A stretch of 64,000 nucleotides of DNA from Actinomycetospora sp. NBRC 106375 (GTDB taxonomy: Bacteria; Actinomycetota; Actinomycetes; Mycobacteriales; Pseudonocardiaceae). The DNA lies in contig NZ_BSTS01000020.1 in assembly GCF_030269665.1 (NCBI RefSeq), positions 56,332-120,331 of the forward strand. Direction: 5' to 3'. Below are positions 50,241 through 58,785 of the stretch, in pieces. The stretch's first letter is position 1. Each line of letters opens with the position of its first letter. The notes under the pieces are model-generated. The model worked only from the letters and a program-made list of their open reading frames with translations, searched no databases and was not told the DNA's origin. The translations under genes and the position numbers were made by a program.

Positions 50241-50987
50241 TCACAGCACCTCGTCGGTCAGCATCAGCGGTGCCGGCGCGGCCGGCCGGTCGGGTTCGCC
50301 GGGCGCGGGGGTCCAGCAGCGTCGGGAGATCGCGACCGCCAGCAGGGGGCAGCCGCCGGCGTCGCCGCGGGTCATGCGCGACGCGAGCTTGCCCAGGTGG
50401 GTCGTCGTCGAGGTCGACAGCCGGCTGCGGACCTCGTCGTCGCTGCCGCCGGCCGCGCGCGTCAGCTCGCGGGCCAGCTCGCGCAGGTCGTCGTGGGTGC
50501 GGGTCAGCAGCACCGCGCCGTCGATCAGCCCGGCGTCGTAGAGCGCGCGGTAGGCCCCGACGTCGCGGTCGAGGTTGCCGTCCTTGGCGTTCCACTCGAC
50601 GTCGAGCGCCACCCGGCCCTTCACGTTGTCGACCTTGTAGCCCTCGTTGACGACCTCGCTCTCGCGCACCGTCACGCCGTGCTCGCCGGCCGGGGCCCAG
50701 GGCTGCACCTGCAGGCGGGAGGTCACGACGGTGTCGACCCGTCCCTCGCGCCACCCGCGGGACCGGAACGCCGCGTTGAGGCGGGCCGCGAGCCGGGACT
50801 CGTTGCCCCCGGCCTCGACGAGGTCGGCCGTCGTGAGCACGAAGTCGGCGAGCACCGCGCAGATCTCGCCGAACTCGTCGGGGCTCGTCGCCGCCAGCAC
50901 CGCGGCGGCGTTGCGCGTCTCCCGGAGCTCGTAGCGCTCCACGACCGCCGACGGCAGCACCGTCGACCACCCCTGGGTGAGCTCCAT
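50241..50987 (-). CDS. BglII-family type II restriction endonuclease
   Basis: A 248-residue protein of the BglII-like family. ATG 50987 opens ELTQGWSTVLPSAVVERYELRETRNAAAVL. The catalytic region is VALDVEWNAKDGNLDRDVGAYRALYDAGLIDGAVLL (about residues 125-155, an ExW-N-x-K-D type metal site), and the C-terminal STSTTTHLGKLASRMTRGDAGGCPLLAVAI is the recognisable family signature. The protein would cleave double-stranded DNA unless the site is methylated; the recognition sequence is not readable here. The TGA overlaps a GTG in the methylase frame. Confidence 0.85.
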   Translation of the reverse strand: MELTQGWSTVLPSAVVERYELRETRNAAAVLAATSPDEFGEICAVLADFVLTTADLVEAGGNESRLAARLNAAFRSRGWREGRVDTVVTSRLQVQPWAPAGEHGVTVRESEVVNEGYKVDNVKGRVALDVEWNAKDGNLDRDVGAYRALYDAGLIDGAVLLTRTHDDLRELARELTRAAGGSDDEVRSRLSTSTTTHLGKLASRMTRGDAGGCPLLAVAISRRCWTPAPGEPDRPAAPAPLMLTDEVL

Positions 50988-51047
50988 CGCCGGACAGTCT
51001 CGCACCACGGTCACGCACGCCGACCGCGACCTCTTGACCGGCCGTGC

Positions 51048-51072
51048 TAATTTCTGACCGTGCGGCCAGAAA
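51048..51072 (+). promoter_or_regulatory. Promoter/operator over the TetR start
   Basis: TAATTT (51048-51053) lies 6 nt before GTG 51060, a leaderless -10. TTTCTGACC (51051-51059) and GGCCAGAAA (51064-51072) are inverted arms with one mismatch that straddle the start codon, a likely autoregulatory site. Confidence 0.55.
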
Positions 51073-51695
51073 ACAGTCCAGTGGGCCAACCGGCCGAGGA
51101 GCTGTCCTTCATCGAGCGCGCCCGCCGGACGCAGATCATCGGTGCGGCCGCCGCGACGATCGCCGAGGACGGGATCGGGCAGGCGTCGCTCGCCCGCATC
51201 GCGAAGCGGGCCGGGGTCAGCAAGGGCGTCGTCTCGTACCACTTCGCGGGCAAGGACGACCTGATGAAGCAGGTCGTCCTCGCCGTCTACGAGGCCGGGG
51301 CGGCGGCGATGACACCGGTGATCCAGGCCGCGACGACGCCGCGGGACCGGCTCGCCGCGTACCTGCGCAGCAACGTGGCCTACATCGCGGCGAACCCGGA
51401 GGCCCTGCAGGCGGTCATCGAGATCGTCTCCGGCTACAGCCCCGAGGGCGGGGGCCGGCTCTTCGCGCCCGGGGACGACGAGGTCATCGCGGACTTCCTC
51501 GTCGGGCTCTTCCGCGAGGGGCAGCAGGACGGCTCGTTCCGCGACTTCGACCCGCTCGTCATGGCGCACACCGTGCGGGGCGCCATCGACGTGATCGCCC
51601 CGCGACACGCCCGCCATCCCGAGATCGACCTCGAGGCCTACGCCGAGGAGCTCGTCGCGCTCTTCGACGCCGCCACCCGACGGGAGTCGTCATGA
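51060..51695 (+). CDS. TetR-family regulator
   Basis: A 211-residue TetR protein: HTH about residues 20-65 (IIGAAAATIAEDGIGQASLARIAKRAGVSKGVVSYHFAGKDDLM), then a ligand domain with AYLRSNVAYIAANPEALQAVIEIVSGY. The GTG start is leaderless. The TGA overlaps the ATG of the first GT39 gene (ATGA), so it is co-transcribed with the two glycosyltransferase genes and the lipoprotein peptidase. It is divergent from the restriction endonuclease (72-bp gap). Confidence 0.9.
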   Translation: MRPENSPVGQPAEELSFIERARRTQIIGAAAATIAEDGIGQASLARIAKRAGVSKGVVSYHFAGKDDLMKQVVLAVYEAGAAAMTPVIQAATTPRDRLAAYLRSNVAYIAANPEALQAVIEIVSGYSPEGGGRLFAPGDDEVIADFLVGLFREGQQDGSFRDFDPLVMAHTVRGAIDVIAPRHARHPEIDLEAYAEELVALFDAATRRESS

Positions 51696-53224
51696 CCGTG
51701 CTCGACCCGGCACCCGCCCTGACCGACGCCGGGGCCCCGCCGTTCGCCCGCGGACCCGTGCTGGGTGTCGCCGGCGCCGTCGCCGTCCTGCTCCTCGCGT
51801 GCTCGCCGTTCTACGGGCACTTCGGCGACGAGCTCTACTTCGTCGAGGCCGGGCGCCACCTGCAGTGGGGCTACGCCGACCAGCCGCCCGTGCTCCCGCT
51901 GCTCGCAGCCGGGCTCGACGCCCTCGCGCCGGGCTCGACGGTGGTGCTGCGCCTGCCCGCGGTGCTCGCCGTCGCGGGCATCGCGGTCCTCGCCGCGCTC
52001 ATCGCCCGGGAGCTCGGCGGGCACACCCGGGCACAGGTCACCGCCGCCGGCGCGGTCGCGGCGAGCTGGTTCCTGCTCGCGAGCGGGCGGCTGCTCGCGA
52101 CGTCCACGCTCGACCCGTTCTGGTGGGCGCTGCTGCTCTGGCTGCTGGTGCGGTGGATCCACGCAGCCACCGGCGTTCCGCGCGGCAGCTCCGCTGCGCT
52201 GCGTGCCGCCCCCGACCGCCTCCTCGTCGTCGCGGGCGTGGTGCTGGCCGTCGCCCTGAACACGAAGTTCCTGGTGCTCGGCCTGGTGCTCGGGGTGGGG
52301 GTCGGGGTGCTCGTCGCCGGACCCCGCCGTCTGCTCACCCGCCCGATGCTGTGGCTCGGGCTCGCGATCGCCGCGCTCGCCACGGTGCCCACGCTCGTCT
52401 GGCAGGCGACGCACGGCTGGCCGCAGCTGCAGATGGGCGGCGTGGTCACCGGCGAGGCCGACCTCTTCGGCAACCGCTGGCAGTTCCTCCCGGTGGCCGT
52501 GCTGTTCGCCGGCGTCCTGCCGGGTGTGGTGCTCGTGCTCGTCGGGCTGGTCGCGCTGCTCCGGCGCCCGGAGCTGCGGCCGTGGCGGGGGCTCGGGGTG
52601 GCGGTGCTGGTGACCACCGCGGCGTTCGTGGTCGCCGGCGGGCGCCCGTACTACGTCGCGGGGCTCTACGCGCTGCTCTTCGCGGCCGGTGCCGTGGCCC
52701 TCGAGCAGCGCCCGGCGCAGCGGTGGTGGCGATGGACGACGGGGCCCGTCGCGCTCGTCGTCTGCGGGGTGGCGACCGCCGTGCTCGTGCTGCCGATCGG
52801 GCCGGCGTCGGCGAAGGCGCAGACCGACTTCACCACGATGGGCCAGCTGGGATGGCCCGAGCTCGCCGCCGGGGTGGGGGAGCGCTACGACGCCCTGCCG
52901 CCCGACGTGCGGGCGGAGACCGTCGTGATCGCGAGCTCCTACTGGGACGCGTCGGCGCTCGCGTACCACCGCGAGGCGGCCGGGCTGCCCGCGGTCTACA
53001 GCCCCCACCGCGGCTACTACGACCTCGGCGTGCCGCCGGGCTCGGCGCCCGCGCTGGTCGTCGGCGAGCTCGGCGCGGGACGGGGGGCGTGCGCGACGTA
53101 CACCCCGCTCCCGCCCTACCTCGCCCCGGAGCCGACGCCGGTGCTGAACACGGTGCCGCTCGCGCTGTGCACGCCGCGCGCGCCATGGGCCACGGTGTGG
53201 CCGGGACTGCGCTCGATGGCGTAA
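51692..53224 (+). CDS. GT39/ArnT-like membrane glycosyltransferase
   Basis: A 510-residue polytopic protein with about 10-12 membrane helices. The first loop after TM1 holds GHFGDELYFVEAGRHLQWGYADQPP, the acidic catalytic loop of GT39/ArnT-type enzymes that use polyprenyl-phosphate sugars. A soluble C-terminal domain of about 120 residues carries ASSYWDASALAYHREAAGLPAVYS. ATG 51692 overlaps the TetR stop. It likely glycosylates an extracytoplasmic protein or glycolipid. The next gene encodes a close paralog. Confidence 0.88.
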   Translation: MTVLDPAPALTDAGAPPFARGPVLGVAGAVAVLLLACSPFYGHFGDELYFVEAGRHLQWGYADQPPVLPLLAAGLDALAPGSTVVLRLPAVLAVAGIAVLAALIARELGGHTRAQVTAAGAVAASWFLLASGRLLATSTLDPFWWALLLWLLVRWIHAATGVPRGSSAALRAAPDRLLVVAGVVLAVALNTKFLVLGLVLGVGVGVLVAGPRRLLTRPMLWLGLAIAALATVPTLVWQATHGWPQLQMGGVVTGEADLFGNRWQFLPVAVLFAGVLPGVVLVLVGLVALLRRPELRPWRGLGVAVLVTTAAFVVAGGRPYYVAGLYALLFAAGAVALEQRPAQRWWRWTTGPVALVVCGVATAVLVLPIGPASAKAQTDFTTMGQLGWPELAAGVGERYDALPPDVRAETVVIASSYWDASALAYHREAAGLPAVYSPHRGYYDLGVPPGSAPALVVGELGAGRGACATYTPLPPYLAPEPTPVLNTVPLALCTPRAPWATVWPGLRSMA

Positions 53225-53302
53225 CCCGCGTGAGGCGCCGCCGGAACCCGCGGCGGCCTCGCCTAGGGTCGCCCGAATGGGTCGTGGTGCTGCGCGCGGG
53301 GG

Positions 53303-54835
53303 GTGCCCCCGGTGACCGCGACGGCTCCGCAGCCGGTGGTCGCCGCACCGGCGCCCGCGTCCGATCCCGTGCGACCACGGCCGCGGACCGCGTGGCGCGC
53401 CGTGCTCCTGCTCGCCGGCGGGGTCGCGCTCGTCCACGGCATCACCTCGGCCTGGTACGGGACGTTCGGCGACGAGCTCTACTTCCTCGCCGCCGGCCGG
53501 CACCTCGCGTGGGGCTACGCCGACCAGCCGCCGCTGGTGCCGTGGCTCGCGGCGGCGCTCGACGGGCTCGCGCCGGGCAACCTCGTCGTCCTGCGCCTGC
53601 CCGCCACGATCACGAGTGCCGCCCACGTCGTGGTCGGGGCCCTTCTCGCCGCGGAGATGGGCGGCCGGCGCCGCGCCCAGCTCCTCGCCGGGGCGGCGGT
53701 CGCGATCTCGCCGTTCCTCCTCGCCACCGGCCACCTCCTGGCGACGTCGACGCTCGACCCGTTCCTGTGGGCCCTGCTGCTCTGGCTGCTCGTCCGGTGG
53801 CTCCGGACGCGTCAGGACGCCCTCCTCCTCGCCGCCGCGCCGGTGCTCGCGGTCGCGCTGGCCGTCAAGCTCCTCGTCCCGGTGCTCGTCGCCGGGCTGG
53901 CCGTCGGCGTGCTGGTGGCCGGACCGCGCCGGCTGCTCGCCCGACCGGCGCTGTGGGTCGCCCTCGTCCTGGCCGCGGCCTCGACCGTGCCGACCGTGCT
54001 GTGGCAGGCGGCGCACGGCTGGCCGCAGCTGCGGATGGGCGAGGTCGTGGCCGGCGAGGGCGGCCTGACCGGCAACCGCTGGAGCTTCCTGCCGTTCGCG
54101 GCCTGGGACGTCGGCCTGGTCCCCGGGATGGTGCTCGCCGCCGCCGGGCTGTGGGCCCTGCTGCGCGCGGACGCCCTGCGGCCCTGGCGGGCGGTCGGCG
54201 TCGGGGCGGTCGTGACGACCGTGGCGATGCTCGCGGCCGGCGGCCGGCCCTACTACGTCATGGGGCTCGCCGCGCTGCTCGTCGCCGCCGGCGCCGTCGC
54301 GCTCCAGGACCGCCGGCCCGCGCGGTGGTGGTCCTGGTCGGTCTCGGTGCCGGCGTTCGTGGCGTCCGCGCTGGTCGTCGCCGTGATCGCCCTGCCGCTG
54401 GGGCCGGTGTCGTGGCGGGTCGAGCGGGGCGACTTCCTCGCCTCCGGCCAGGTCGGCTGGACGAGCCTCGCCGCCGACACCGCCGCGGCGTACCGGTCGC
54501 TGCCGCCCGAGCAGCAGGCGCACACCACCGTGCTCGCGTTCTCGTACTGGTACGGCGCCGCGCTCGAGGAGTACGGCCCGGCGGCCGGCCTCCCGCCGGT
54601 GTACAGCGGCCACCGCGGGTTCGCCTTCTTCGGACGGCCACCGGACACGGCCACCGCCGCGATCCTCGTCGGCGAGGTGCGCGGGGCCGAGGATCTCTGC
54701 CGCACGATCACCCCGCTGCCGCGCCACCGCGACCGGGCGGCCAACGCCGTCGTGAACGGCGACGTCCCCCTCGCCCTGTGCACCCTGCGCGCGCCGTGGT
54801 CGGTGTCGTGGGGGACGGTCGTCCACATGGACTGA
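53303..54835 (+). CDS. GT39/ArnT-like membrane glycosyltransferase (tandem paralog)
   Basis: A 510-residue paralog of the preceding protein with the same loop (GTFGDELYFLAAGRHLAWGYADQPP), the same STLDPF and GGRPYYV motifs and the same total length. The N-terminal Pro/Ala tail is longer. GTG 53303 follows a G-rich stretch. The pair looks like a tandem duplication that has diverged. A GC-rich imperfect hairpin at about 53229-53262 lies between the two genes. Confidence 0.88.
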   Translation: MPPVTATAPQPVVAAPAPASDPVRPRPRTAWRAVLLLAGGVALVHGITSAWYGTFGDELYFLAAGRHLAWGYADQPPLVPWLAAALDGLAPGNLVVLRLPATITSAAHVVVGALLAAEMGGRRRAQLLAGAAVAISPFLLATGHLLATSTLDPFLWALLLWLLVRWLRTRQDALLLAAAPVLAVALAVKLLVPVLVAGLAVGVLVAGPRRLLARPALWVALVLAAASTVPTVLWQAAHGWPQLRMGEVVAGEGGLTGNRWSFLPFAAWDVGLVPGMVLAAAGLWALLRADALRPWRAVGVGAVVTTVAMLAAGGRPYYVMGLAALLVAAGAVALQDRRPARWWSWSVSVPAFVASALVVAVIALPLGPVSWRVERGDFLASGQVGWTSLAADTAAAYRSLPPEQQAHTTVLAFSYWYGAALEEYGPAAGLPPVYSGHRGFAFFGRPPDTATAAILVGEVRGAEDLCRTITPLPRHRDRAANAVVNGDVPLALCTLRAPWSVSWGTVVHMD

Positions 54836-54844
54836 GCCCGACGC

Positions 54845-56317
54845 ATGATGTCGCAGGTGAGATCCCGGGTGGTGCTCGCGGCCGCCGTCCTGCTGGCCGT
54901 CGTGGCGTGCTCCGGCACGCCGTCGCGGCCCGCCGCCGACGGGGCGCCGGGCGCACCGCCGCTGGGCACGAACGGCGCGCAGGCCCCGGCGCCGGCCTGG
55001 GAGGCGTGCGGCGGCGCGTTCCAGTGCGCCACGGTCACGGTCCCGCTGGACTACCGGCAGCCGTCCGGCGGGACGATCGACCTGGCCGCGACCCGGCTTC
55101 CGGCCACCGACCGCGCGGCGCGGATCGGGACCCTGGTGGTCAACTACGGCGGCCCCGGCACGCCGGCGACCTCGAGCCTGCGGCGTCTCGCGGGGCGCTT
55201 CGACGGGCTGCGGGCGCGGTTCGACATCGTCGCGGTCGACCCGCGGGGCACCGGTTCCTCGGCGCCGGTCGCGTGCGCCCCCTTCGGCGGCGACCGCGTG
55301 CCCGCACCCGTCGGGCTGGCGCGCACCCCGGCGTTCTGGGCCTCGGCCGCCGAGCCCGGGCGGGCCTGCCTGGCGGGCACCGGGGAGCGCCTGCGGCACC
55401 TCTCCACGGCGAACGCCGCCCGGGACCTCGACCTGCTGCGCCAGGGCCTCGGCGAGGACATGCTGAGCCTCTACGGCTACTCCTACGGCACGTACTCGGC
55501 CGCGACCTACGCCAACCTCTTCCCCGGCCGCACGCGCGCCATGGTCCTCGACGGCAGCCTCGACCTCGTCGCCAACGCCACCGGGGCGCCGGACACCGAG
55601 CGGGTGCCCGTCGACGTCCGGGCCGGGGTCAGCGCGGCGTGGGAGGAGGCGTTCGGCGTCGCGCTGGACCGGTGCGCGGCGACCCCGACCTGCCCGCTGG
55701 GCCCGGATGCGCGGGCCCGGGCCACCGACGCCGTCGCGGCCGCCGGGCCGTCGTCGGCCGAGCTCGTCGCCCGCATCGACCGGGCGCTCCAGACCGAGGG
55801 CCGCCTCCCCGGCCTGATGCGCACGCTCGCCGTGCGGGCCCCGTCGGCGCCGCCGTCGGGCGGGCGCGTCCCGCTGCCCGAGGTGCCGTGGGCGCCCGAG
55901 CACTCGCCGTCCTACCTGGCGATCCAGTGCACCGACAGCGTCACGCCCTCATCGGCGGACATGGACGCCGCGGTCGTCGCCGAGCAGGCCGCCCACCCGA
56001 TCGTCGGGGCGTCGACGGCCCTGAACCACGCGATGTGCGTGGACTGGCCGGCGATCGACCCCGACCGCTACCTCGGCCCGTGGAACGCGCCGCTGCCGGC
56101 GCCCGCGCTGCTGGTCAACTCCCGCTACGACCCGACCACCCCGCTCGTCGACGCCCGCGCCGCCGCGTCGCAGCTCTCGGCCGGGCACGTGCTCGTCGTC
56201 GACGCGATCGGCCACACCACCCTCGACGCCCCGAGCCGGTGCGCCGCCGACGCGTACACGGCGTACCTGCTGGACCCCGGCTCGGCGATGCCCGATCAGT
56301 GCCCGGCGGGCGTCTGA
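54845..56317 (+). CDS. Lipoprotein alpha/beta hydrolase (tripeptidyl aminopeptidase-like)
   Basis: A 490-residue secreted lipoprotein. The signal peptide RVVLAAAVLLAVVAC has a lipobox ending at Cys about 22. The hydrolase core carries ATVTVPLDYRQP and VVNYGGPGTPATSS at the N-terminus, FDIVAVDPRGTGSS, the nucleophile elbow GYSYGTYSAATYA (Ser about 220), acid in VNSRYDPTTPL and His in IGHTTLD. This is the SlpD/SlpE tripeptidyl-aminopeptidase type of Streptomyces. ATG 54845 is followed by another ATG. Its end overlaps the convergent FAD monooxygenase by 22 bp. Confidence 0.88.
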   Translation: MMSQVRSRVVLAAAVLLAVVACSGTPSRPAADGAPGAPPLGTNGAQAPAPAWEACGGAFQCATVTVPLDYRQPSGGTIDLAATRLPATDRAARIGTLVVNYGGPGTPATSSLRRLAGRFDGLRARFDIVAVDPRGTGSSAPVACAPFGGDRVPAPVGLARTPAFWASAAEPGRACLAGTGERLRHLSTANAARDLDLLRQGLGEDMLSLYGYSYGTYSAATYANLFPGRTRAMVLDGSLDLVANATGAPDTERVPVDVRAGVSAAWEEAFGVALDRCAATPTCPLGPDARARATDAVAAAGPSSAELVARIDRALQTEGRLPGLMRTLAVRAPSAPPSGGRVPLPEVPWAPEHSPSYLAIQCTDSVTPSSADMDAAVVAEQAAHPIVGASTALNHAMCVDWPAIDPDRYLGPWNAPLPAPALLVNSRYDPTTPLVDARAAASQLSAGHVLVVDAIGHTTLDAPSRCAADAYTAYLLDPGSAMPDQCPAGV

Positions 56318-57732
56318 ACCCGCGCCAGCAGCGGCGCGAGCCACGCGCCGACCTCGTCGGCCGTCCCGCGGCGTCCCACGTACCCGTCCGGCCGGACCGC
56401 GACGACCTCGCCGGGAGCGAGGGCGTAGGTCGCGGGGTCGTCGACGGTCACGGTGACCGTGCCGGGGACGCGCGCCGCGGCGTCGGTGGTGAGCACCGTC
56501 CAGTCGGCCTCGCGGCGGCGGAGGAAGACGGTGCTGGTGCCGCCGTCGGCGGGCGCGTCGGGGGCGCGGTCACCGGCCCGCGGCCCGGGGCCGTCGGTGT
56601 CGGGGTCGGTGTCGGGGTCGCCGAGCGGGCCGTCGCGATACGAGAGGTCGAGCTGCGAGGTGGTGCGCACCTGCGCGGCCGTGCGTGCCCACATCGCCTG
56701 CCCGGAGAGCTCGGCGGAGATGCCGAGCACGCCCGCGGCGATCGGGAGGCGCTCGGCGGTGTAGGTGTCGAGAAGGGTGTCGTCGGCGCCGCGGAGCACG
56801 GCGGCGAGCTTCCAGCCGAGGTTCACCGCGTCGCCGATGCCGGTGTTCATGCCCTGGGCGCCGGCCGGGGAGTGCACGTGGGCGGCGTCGCCGGCCAGGA
56901 ACACGTTGCCGCGGCGGTAGTCGGACACCATCCGCACGTTGAGCCGCCACACCGAGCGCCACGCGACCCGGCGCAGGCGGACCCGCGGGCCCCGCGCAGC
57001 GACGATCTCGGCGAGCACCGCGTCGTCGGGCTCGCGGTCGTCGAGCGGGCCGGCCTGGAGCTGCCACGTCGGCGACGCCGGCAGCGGGCAGAGCGCCACC
57101 CACGAGTACGGCACCGGGTCGGGCGCCCCCCACTGGTGCCAGTGGTCGCGGTCGAGACCCTCGAGCTCGACGTCGGCCACGACCATCCGGATCTCCTCGC
57201 GGGTCTCGCCGAGGAACGAGACGCCGAGCGTGCGCCGCACGGTGCTGCCGCCGCCGTCGGCGCCGACGACGTAGCGGGCGCGCAGGGTCCCGATCGACGT
57301 GGCGACGGTGACGCCATCGTCGTCACTCGTCAGGTCGTCGACCCGGACGCCCTGCTCCGGGGCGACCCCGAAGTCGGCGAGGCGCTCGCGCAGGACCTGC
57401 TCCACGCGCCACTGGGGGATCAGCAGCGTCGTCGGCCAGGGCGTGTCCGGGGTCGGCGTGGTGTCGCGTCCCGGTTCGTCGCGGACCGTGCCGTCCGGCT
57501 CGTGACGGCGCACCCGCAGGTCGGTGCGCCCGAGCGCGACCAGCCGGTCGGTGACACCGCCGACGACGTCGAGCAGCTCCTGCGATCGCGGCTGCAGCCC
57601 CTTGCCCCGCGACCCGGCGAACGGCGCGGGCGCCGCGTCGAGCAGGCGCACCCCGATCCCCCGGCGCGCCAGCTCGAGGGCCGCGGTCAGCCCGGTCGGT
57701 CCCGCCCCCACCACGATCACCTCGGTGTCCAC
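56296..57732 (-). CDS. FAD-dependent aromatic monooxygenase (PheA/TfdB-like)
   Basis: A 478-residue class A flavin hydroxylase. FAD motif GAGPTG at residues 9-14, the second motif YVVGADGGGSTVR (about 158), GNVFLAGDAAHVHSPAGAQGMNTGIGDAVNL (about 272-300) binding the ribityl and flavin, and a thioredoxin-like C-terminal region. These enzymes hydroxylate phenols or aromatic polyketides with NAD(P)H and O2. The gene is divergent from the TetR at 57805 with palindromes between, so the TetR likely controls it. The substrate is unknown. Confidence 0.9.
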   Translation of the reverse strand: MDTEVIVVGAGPTGLTAALELARRGIGVRLLDAAPAPFAGSRGKGLQPRSQELLDVVGGVTDRLVALGRTDLRVRRHEPDGTVRDEPGRDTTPTPDTPWPTTLLIPQWRVEQVLRERLADFGVAPEQGVRVDDLTSDDDGVTVATSIGTLRARYVVGADGGGSTVRRTLGVSFLGETREEIRMVVADVELEGLDRDHWHQWGAPDPVPYSWVALCPLPASPTWQLQAGPLDDREPDDAVLAEIVAARGPRVRLRRVAWRSVWRLNVRMVSDYRRGNVFLAGDAAHVHSPAGAQGMNTGIGDAVNLGWKLAAVLRGADDTLLDTYTAERLPIAAGVLGISAELSGQAMWARTAAQVRTTSQLDLSYRDGPLGDPDTDPDTDGPGPRAGDRAPDAPADGGTSTVFLRRREADWTVLTTDAAARVPGTVTVTVDDPATYALAPGEVVAVRPDGYVGRRGTADEVGAWLAPLLARVQTPAGH

Positions 57733-57770
57733 GGCGAGGACGCTACGCCTTTCTGGGACTGAGTCTCAAG

Positions 57771-57785
57771 TGGTACTCGGTACCA
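57771..57785. promoter_or_regulatory. TetR operator between the FAD monooxygenase and TetR
   Basis: TGGTAC (57771-57776) and GTACCA (57780-57785) are perfect arms around TCG in the 72-bp gap between the divergent starts. An ACTGAGTCTC stretch just upstream may add a second site. Confidence 0.65.
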
Positions 57786-57804
57786 GTTGGGTGTGCGTGT
57801 CAGG

Positions 57805-58419
57805 ATGTCCGACGTGACCGATCCGGGCCTGCGTGAACGCAAGAAGCAGCGCACGCGCGCGGATCTGCAGCGCCACGCGCTGCGGCTGTTCCGCGACCGG
57901 GGCTTCGCGGCCACGACCGTGGACGACATCGCCGCGGCGGCCGAGGTCTCGCGCAGCACGTTCTTCCGCTACTTCCCGACCAAGGAGGACGTCGTCCTCC
58001 TCGACGACGTCGACCCGCTCTACGAGGCCGCCTTCCGCGCCGTCCCGGCGGGGACCCCGCTCCTGGAGGCCCTGCGCCGCAGCATGCACACGGCCTTCGC
58101 GTCCCTCTCCGACGAGAAGCGGGCCCTCGAGGAGGTGCGCATGGACCTCGCGCGCTCGATCCCGGAGATCGGGGCGGTGCTGCGCGAGCGCAACACCTTC
58201 GGCGTCGACCACGTGGCGACGCTGGTCGCTGAGGCGGTCGGGCGCCCGGCCACCGACGAGGACGTCGTGGTGTTCGCCGGTGTCGTCAGCGGGGCGCGCC
58301 TGGCCGCGCAGGAACTGGTCCGCCGCGACCCCGGGCGGCCCTACATCGAGACGTTCGTGCACGTGCTCGGGATGCTGGCCGACGGCGTCCCCCTGGCCGA
58401 GGTGCCTGTCGGCACGTGA
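57805..58419 (+). CDS. TetR-family regulator
   Basis: A 204-residue TetR protein: RTRADLQRHALRLFRDRGFAATTVDDIAAAAEVSRSTFFRYFPTKEDVVL HTH at about residues 16-65, then a C-terminal dimer domain with MDLARSIPEIGAVLRER. ATG 57805 is preferred over the TTG at 57787. It is divergent from the FAD monooxygenase and probably represses it through the TGGTAC/GTACCA site. Its end leads into a long hairpin. Confidence 0.9.
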   Translation: MSDVTDPGLRERKKQRTRADLQRHALRLFRDRGFAATTVDDIAAAAEVSRSTFFRYFPTKEDVVLLDDVDPLYEAAFRAVPAGTPLLEALRRSMHTAFASLSDEKRALEEVRMDLARSIPEIGAVLRERNTFGVDHVATLVAEAVGRPATDEDVVVFAGVVSGARLAAQELVRRDPGRPYIETFVHVLGMLADGVPLAEVPVGT

Positions 58420-58455
58420 GCAGTTCGGCGTACCGGAGCACGCCGAAGTGCTCAC
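58416..58455. terminator. Long bidirectional terminator hairpin
   Basis: Arms of 16 bp (58416-58431 and 58440-58455) pair with one mismatch around an 8-nt loop: GTGAGCAGTTCGGCGT against ACGCCGAAGTGCTCAC. It separates the TetR stop (58419) from the convergent DUF5313 gene. No T-tract. Confidence 0.6.
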
Positions 58456-58470
58456 AGGCCCGCAGGGCAC

Positions 58471-58785
58471 CTACTCGTCGCGGAGCACGACCTCGGGCAG
58501 GTAGCCGTGCTGGTAGAGCCGCTTCTCGCGCACCATCGGCGAGAACAGCGCGGCCATGAACAGCGACGCGAACAGCACGAACAACGGCAGCGCCAGCTTC
58601 AGCCACCCCGGTCCCGGCAGCAGGGCGAGCAGGGCGGCGGGGGTGGACTGGACCGCGGTGCGCGCGAGGTGGCGCAGGAACCACGTCCGGCAGGTCAGGT
58701 CGTGGAGCACCCACGGCGCGAACCGCGTCGGCAACCGTGCTCCGAAGGCGTACCCGATCCAGCGCAGCACGCCGGGACGGGTCAC
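58471..58785 (-). CDS. DUF5313 membrane protein
   Basis: A 104-residue protein of the actinobacterial DUF5313 family: RPGVLRWIGYAFGARLPTRFAPWVLHDLTCRTWFLRHLARTAVQSTPAALLALLPGPGWLKLALPLFVLFASLFMAALFSPM with two C-terminal membrane helices and a basic tail. GTG 58785 overlaps the TGA of the upstream FAD/Fe-S gene (GTGA), so it is translationally coupled. Function unknown; the coupling suggests it may anchor or assist the oxidoreductase. Confidence 0.85.
   Translation of the reverse strand: MTRPGVLRWIGYAFGARLPTRFAPWVLHDLTCRTWFLRHLARTAVQSTPAALLALLPGPGWLKLALPLFVLFASLFMAALFSPMVREKRLYQHGYLPEVVLRDE

Noticed and set aside
51638..55903. A 1421-codon open frame antisense to the GT39 genes
   Set aside because: The protein is low complexity (Arg/Gly/Pro/Glu) and overlaps three genes with clear motifs.
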